From Rhodanobacteraceae bacterium (GTDB lineage: Bacteria > Pseudomonadota > Gammaproteobacteria > Xanthomonadales > Rhodanobacteraceae): a stretch of DNA of 57,406 nt. The notes beneath the pieces were generated by a model. That model was given only the letters and a program-made list of their open reading frames with translations, did not search any database and was not told the DNA's origin. Location: positions 1 through 57,406 of the forward strand of contig JAJPHA010000059.1 of NCBI GenBank assembly GCA_021325475.1. The letters are read 5' to 3'. The position numbers and the translations under genes were made by a program. Below are positions 53,584 through 57,406 of this stretch, in pieces (position 1 is the stretch's first letter; the number at the start of each line of letters is the position of its first letter).

Positions 53584-54896
53584 CCCGGTATTGCCGCTCG
53601 GCGCGCCAGCCAGCGCTGAAACCAGGCGCCGGCGAGTTCGGCGACGCGTTCGAGCGCGCCCGGCTCCTCGAACAGATGGGTGGCGCGCGGCACGATCTCG
53701 AGCGCGTTCGGGCATGCCAGTTGCGCCTGCGCGCGACGATTGAGTTCGAGCACCGGGTCGTCGGCGCCGCCGACGATCAGCAGGGTCGGTGCCTGCACCC
53801 GCGCGAGCGCCTCCGCGCCGGCGAGATCGGGCCGGCCGCCGCGCGCGACCACCGCACCCACCGCCTCCGGTCGCTGCGCGGCGACGAGCAGCGCCGCCGC
53901 CGCGCCGGTGCTGGCGCCGAACAGGCCGAGACGCAGCGCGCCGACGCGCTCGTCGCGCCGGCTCCAGGCGACCGCGGCGTCGAGCCGATCGGCGAGCCGG
54001 CCGATGTCGAAGCGCGCGCCGCGATCGGCGTCCTCCGCCTCGGTCAGCAGGTCGAACAGCAAGGTCGCCAGACCGCGGCGGTTCAATTCGCCGGCGACGA
54101 ACCGGTTGCGCGGACTGCGCCGGCTGCTGCCGCTGCCGTGCGCGAAGACGACCAGCCCGCACGCGCCGTCGGGCAGGTCGAGATCGCCGTCGAGTCGCGC
54201 CGCGCCGAGCGCCAATTCCACCGCGGTGGTCATCGTCCGCCGCGCTCCCGGCGCGGCGTCGGCGCCGAGGATGCGGATCACCTCGGCGTCCTCGACGGCG
54301 CCGAAATCGGCGTAGAACTGGCCGACCGCGTAGAAATCGGCGGGCGCCGCCAGACACACGACTTCGTCGGCCAGCGGCCGGACCGCAGCGAGGCTGTCCC
54401 GCGCCGCCACCGGCACCGCGCAGATCAGCCGCGCCGGGTGGCGCGCGCGCACGGCGGCCAGCGCCGCGCGCATGGTGGCGCCGGTGGCCAGACCGTCGTC
54501 GACCACGATCACCGTGCGTCCGGCCGGATCGCGCGGCGGTCGACGCGGACTGTACTGCGCGCGCCGCGCGCGCAGCACCTCGAGCTGCCGCGCCGCTTCG
54601 CGCTGCACATAAGCCGCATCCGCGCCGACCCGGCAGGCATGCGCGGCGAGCTCGACGCGGCCGCTCTCGTCGATCGCGCCGATCGCCAGTTCCGGATTGT
54701 GCGGCGCGCCGAGCTTGCGCACCAGGACGACGTCGAACTCGCCGCCGAGCGCGGCGGCGAGGATCTGCGCCATCGGCACACCGCCGCACGGAATCGCGAG
54801 GATCAGCGGGTTCGCGCCGCGGTAGTGCGCCAGCGCCGCCGCCAGCCGGCGCGCGGCATCGGCGCGATCAACGAAGCGGAGCGATTCCTCGAACAT
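53580..54896 (-). CDS. Phosphoribosyltransferase-alpha/beta hydrolase fusion
   Basis: A 438-residue two-domain protein. N-terminal type I phosphoribosyltransferase (about 1-210): ILAIPCGGVPMAQILAAALG, VVLVRKLGAPHNPELAIGAI, and the PRPP loop TVIVVDDGLATGATMRAALA. C-terminal dienelactone-hydrolase-like alpha/beta hydrolase (about 225-435): GLVVFAHGSGSSRRSPRNRF, nucleophile elbow GLFGASTGAAAALLVAA (Ser), and a C-terminal ATHLFEEPGALE with His. The fusion is known in dormancy-regulon proteins such as M. tuberculosis Rv0571c. ATG 54896 is preferred to 54935. A -10-like TATACT (54943-54938) lies upstream but no FNR box directly; it may read from hsp20. Confidence 0.9.
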   Translation of the reverse strand: MFEESLRFVDRADAARRLAAALAHYRGANPLILAIPCGGVPMAQILAAALGGEFDVVLVRKLGAPHNPELAIGAIDESGRVELAAHACRVGADAAYVQREAARQLEVLRARRAQYSPRRPPRDPAGRTVIVVDDGLATGATMRAALAAVRARHPARLICAVPVAARDSLAAVRPLADEVVCLAAPADFYAVGQFYADFGAVEDAEVIRILGADAAPGARRTMTTAVELALGAARLDGDLDLPDGACGLVVFAHGSGSSRRSPRNRFVAGELNRRGLATLLFDLLTEAEDADRGARFDIGRLADRLDAAVAWSRRDERVGALRLGLFGASTGAAAALLVAAQRPEAVGAVVARGGRPDLAGAEALARVQAPTLLIVGGADDPVLELNRRAQAQLACPNALEIVPRATHLFEEPGALERVAELAGAWFQRWLARRAAIPG

Positions 54897-55102
54897 CGTG
54901 CATTCTCGACGCGCGCCGCCGCGCCACGTCGGCAAAAAGTATACTCCGGTTCGCGATCACGCGACGTCGCCCGCCGCTTTCCGCGGATCGCCGCAGCGCC
55001 CGCGCGCGGGAACCGCGTGCCGCCGCCCGCAACCGGTCGGACACCGACCGGCCCCGCCGGGGCGACGGCACGCGAAGGAATCAAGGAAGGTCCGACCGAA
55101 TT

Positions 55103-55239
55103 CCCATGTTGCCGTCTTCGGCTGCGGCACTGCACCTCCACAACCCCGATTTGAGGACGACCTGATTAACCCCATGTTCCTGTCTTCGGCCGCGGCGCCG
55201 CACCTCCACACCCCCCATCAAAACCTTGACTCAAGGGGG
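55103..55239. repeat. Dispersed repeat B, tandem pair
   Basis: Copy a (55103-55146) and copy b (55170-55239) share CATGTT, GTCTTCGG and GCACCTCCACA blocks. Copy b also carries CCATCAAAACCTTGACTCAA, containing the palindrome CCTTGA-C-TCAAGG (55224-55236). On the minus strand AAGG is followed by TTTT, 47 nt after the hsp20 stop, so it could terminate that transcript. The segment 54897-55282 holds no gene that I recognise. Confidence 0.75.
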
Positions 55240-55282
55240 CATAAAGCGCGAAGGCGATGTCCGCCATTGGTTCGGCGATTCC

Positions 55283-55738
55283 TCAACTGACCGCGATCCG
55301 GCGCGTGCCGCCGTTGGCCTTCTTCGGCAGCGTCAGCGTCAGCACGCCCTGGTCGTAGTGGGCATCCGCCTTGGCGCTGTCGATTTCGTTCGGCAGCGTG
55401 AACGCGCGATACACCTTGCCATGATAGCGTTCGGTGTAGAGCTCCTTCTCGTCCTCCTTCTTCTTCGTCGCGCGCTTGACTTCGGCGCTGATCGCGACCT
55501 GGTTGCCCTCGACGGAGATCTCGATGTCGTTCTTGTCGACTCCCGGAATTTCCGCCTTCACCTGGTAGGACTTGTCGTTCTCGGTGACGTCGAGGCGCAC
55601 CTCCGGCGCGACGTCGGCGAGCTCGAAATCGCGCCATGCGGGGCGCGTGCCGAAACCGCGGAACAGATCGTCGAAGCTCGCGATCGGATCGAACCGCGTC
55701 ATCGTCTTGAACGGATTCCAGCGTGTCAGGGTGTTCAT
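55283..55738 (-). CDS. hsp20: Hsp20/alpha-crystallin small heat-shock protein
   Basis: A 151-residue ATP-independent holdase. N-terminal MNTLTRWNPFKTMTRFDPIA, alpha-crystallin domain (about 45-140) with YQVKAEIPGVDKNDIEISVE and the family tail GVLTLTLPKKANGGTRRIAV. ATG 55738 has GGAGGAA 7 nt upstream. A class II-type FNR promoter begins about 90 nt upstream, and the leader contains a perfect 8-bp hairpin (55802-55826). Confidence 0.95.
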   Translation of the reverse strand: MNTLTRWNPFKTMTRFDPIASFDDLFRGFGTRPAWRDFELADVAPEVRLDVTENDKSYQVKAEIPGVDKNDIEISVEGNQVAISAEVKRATKKKEDEKELYTERYHGKVYRAFTLPNEIDSAKADAHYDQGVLTLTLPKKANGGTRRIAVS

Positions 55739-55863
55739 GATCGTTCCTCCAACTGTGCCGGTGGCGCCGGCGCGCCCGGCTCGACAGGGCCGCGTTCTCT
55801 TCGCCGCAACGAGCGGCTGCGGCGAATCCATGTCGCAGCATAGGCGCGCGAGCGCGGCACGCA

Positions 55864-55877
55864 TTGACCGAGGTCAA
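55864..55877 (-). promoter_or_regulatory. FNR/Anr-type box before hsp20
   Basis: TTGACCGAGGTCAA. On the minus strand TATGCT (55843-55838), the same hexamer as at 49533, lies 20 bp downstream, giving a start near 55830 and a leader of about 90 nt. Confidence 0.78.
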
Positions 55878-56009
55878 GAGTGAGGCGACGGCGGCGTGGC
55901 GGGACGCGGGCAATTGCCTGTCACCGCGCTGTGGTCCTTGGGGCGCGTGTTCGGCAACGACCAACCCCATCGCGCGCGACGCCACAAGCGCCGGATCACC
56001 GGCGAGAAC

Positions 56010-57406
56010 TCAATGCTCGCGGTGGTGCGGCTTCGGGCGCTCCGGCGGCGGGCGTTTCGCCGGGACTCTCGTCGCGGGCTTGGCAGCGGGAGGAGCGTGG
56101 AATCCCGCGGCCAACGGACGATTCATCATCGGTGTTGCAGTGGACGCTGGCGGTGCATGCCCCGCAGCGCGTGCGCGATGGACATTGGCGTTCGGCGAAA
56201 TCGTGCTCGCGCCGGCGGGGACGGGTGTCGCCGAGGTTGCCGCGGGATGCGCCGCCGTCGCCAACGGCGCGGAGGTTTTCGCCGCGACCGCATTCGCGGA
56301 CGTCGGCGACGCGTGCGCAACGGCTTGTGCGGCAGCCCCGCCAGACGTCGGCGGCGCCGCGGTACGCGCGCTGGCAACGGTCGTCAGCGGTCGGCTCGCC
56401 GGCGCTGGCGTTGTGCCCACGCCGCCGGGTGTCGCGGCCGCATTCACCGGATGCGGGACCGAAGGCGGCGTGTATGGAACCGGTCCCGCAACCGGCATTG
56501 CTGGTGTCGATGGCGCGCTCGCCACGGGGCGGAACACGCGGACCGGTGTTACCAGTGGCACGGTGACAAGCTCCGGCGGTGCAACGACATGCGCAGCCCA
56601 ATAGCCGATGCCAATGCCAAAACCGAAGCCGAATCGCCACGGCGCAACGGAATAATAGGCAGGCGGCGGCGAATAGGGCAGCGGCCCGGCGTAGACCGGC
56701 GCCGCATACCCGGCAGGGGCGAATGAAGCGGAGTCGGCATACGCCGGCGAGCCGCCGGTGCCGCCGTGCGTCGCCTCGTCAAACAGATCCTCGGGTATGT
56801 CGTTCAACCACAGCGCATCGAGCAGTGCGGGATCGACCGCCTCGGCCGTGCCGCGCGCGGTCGAGGCGGTTCGCGTCGTTGCGCCGTTGGCGGCGGCAGC
56901 GGGGCTCGCCGCGGTGTCATGCGATGCTTGCGGCGGTGCCGAATCCGAAGCGGCTGTCGCCGAGGATCGGAGAATCTCGTCCACCGATGCGCCGCCCGAT
57001 GGTGTTTCCGGCGCGGACGCGCCGAACGGCAGATGGCTGCGAAATGCCCAAGCACTCGCTGCCGCGAGCAGCACGATCGCCGCCGCCGTCCAGGGCGAAG
57101 CGAAGACATGGCGATGCCGGCGGGCCAGCCGTGTCGGCGCCACAGCGCTGTCGCGCGTTGCGCGCAGCGCGGGCAAGCCGTCGCCGAAGGACGCGTCCTT
57201 CGGCGGAATCGCGGTCGACCCGGCTTGGGCGACGGCGAGCGATGCTCCGGGCGCGCGCAGGATCGGCTCCAGTCTGGCCGACACCGGCGACAAACCCAGC
57301 GGCCCGCCCTTGGCCACCAGCGGATGCCTGGCGAGATCGGCGATCAGCTCGTGGCAGCTCTGGTAGCGATCGGCCGGGTCCTTCGCCACCATCTTCGCCA
57401 GGATCC
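56010..57406 (-). CDS. Membrane Ser/Thr protein kinase, C-terminal part (5' end outside the window)
   Basis: Partial; the gene enters from the right edge. The first visible residues, ILAKMVAKDPADRYQS followed by HELIADLARHP, are subdomain XI of a bacterial Hanks-type kinase, so the catalytic core lies beyond the window. One membrane helix follows (PWTAAAIVLLAAASAWAF, about residue 105). The rest is a 340-residue Ala/Pro/Thr/Val-rich extracytoplasmic region with a small hydrophobic Gly/Tyr/Pro patch (FGFGFGIGIGYWAAHVV) and a basic Pro/His/Arg end. No PASTA or other sensor domain was recognised. Possible targets are not evident. Confidence 0.87.
   Translation of the reverse strand, partial: ILAKMVAKDPADRYQSCHELIADLARHPLVAKGGPLGLSPVSARLEPILRAPGASLAVAQAGSTAIPPKDASFGDGLPALRATRDSAVAPTRLARRHRHVFASPWTAAAIVLLAAASAWAFRSHLPFGASAPETPSGGASVDEILRSSATAASDSAPPQASHDTAASPAAAANGATTRTASTARGTAEAVDPALLDALWLNDIPEDLFDEATHGGTGGSPAYADSASFAPAGYAAPVYAGPLPYSPPPAYYSVAPWRFGFGFGIGIGYWAAHVVAPPELVTVPLVTPVRVFRPVASAPSTPAMPVAGPVPYTPPSVPHPVNAAATPGGVGTTPAPASRPLTTVASARTAAPPTSGGAAAQAVAHASPTSANAVAAKTSAPLATAAHPAATSATPVPAGASTISPNANVHRARAAGHAPPASTATPMMNRPLAAGFHAPPAAKPATRVPAKRPPPERPKPHHREH

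Noticed and set aside
54957-55211. 84-residue frame starting MWRCGAAAEDRN
   Set aside because: It lies in repeat B. The same peptide start is found in the repeat copy near 24320, so it reflects the repeat rather than a gene.
57401-57406. GGATCC at the right edge as a cloning junction
   Set aside because: A six-base site at the edge may be chance or a cut point. Nothing in the sequence lets me decide.

Overview
The window is G+C-rich (around 70 percent by eye) apart from a few islands. It looks like a chromosome segment of a gammaproteobacterium of the order Lysobacterales (Xanthomonadales). The basis is gene order: folC-dedD-cvpA-purF, phoB-phoR-ppk1-ppx, ppiB next to lpxH, a NAD-type isocitrate dehydrogenase, and intergenic hairpin repeats of a kind I associate with that order. 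Genus is not resolved.

Layout. 1-4.9 kb: a dispersed hairpin repeat, then folate, SPOR, CvpA and PurF genes. 5-10.7 kb: a ferritin-like DUF455 gene and a small glycosylation cluster (GT-C-like membrane protein, GT4, DUF2304, GT2). 10.8-19.8 kb: a variable island packed with toxin-antitoxin (TA) modules: BrnTA-type, RelBE, HigBA, an orphan ribbon-helix-helix antitoxin, MazEF with a frameshifted toxin, and VapBC. Several secreted-protein genes, two of them markedly AT-richer, are interleaved. The conserved lpxH and ppiB genes are split apart by these cassettes. 19.8-28.4 kb: peptidyl-prolyl isomerase, the polyphosphate and phosphate-signalling block (ppx, ppk1, phoR, phoB) and a BepA-like M48 protease. 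28.5-38.8 kb: glutaredoxin, AhpD-like protein, IDH, a lipoprotein aminopeptidase, a TIGR01777 epimerase, a large BNR-repeat secreted protein with a LolA-like partner, and a His-tailed cytochrome c. 38.9-55.9 kb: an island of copper ATPase, DevBCA/MacAB-type exporter, GNAT, P2-type ATPase, host-attachment-like protein, PolX/PHP polymerase, CHAD protein, universal stress protein, phosphoribosyltransferase-hydrolase fusion and Hsp20. 56.0 kb to the end: the 3' part of a membrane Ser/Thr kinase gene.

Two patterns deserve most attention. (1) Three cassettes in the 11-20 kb island (RelBE, VapBC, and the orphan antitoxin with a repeat element) each sit directly behind the 3' end of a gene. Each is followed on its far side by a second, partial copy of that gene's 3' end. 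This looks like repeated capture of cassettes at gene 3' ends without any integrase gene present. (2) Six FNR/Anr-type palindromes (TTGAY-N4-RTCAA) occur between 38.86 and 55.88 kb, one before each likely transcription unit, and I found none elsewhere in the window. Four or five have a plausible -10 hexamer 20-22 bp downstream, as in class II FNR promoters. The genes they precede resemble, family by family, the mycobacterial DosR dormancy set. A 2.2-kb IS1-like element carrying its own TA-like pair is inserted between two of these boxes with 8-bp target duplications.

Many TA promoters here place the -10 hexamer only 5-7 nt before the start codon, which predicts leaderless mRNAs. No rRNA, tRNA or CRISPR array was recognised.
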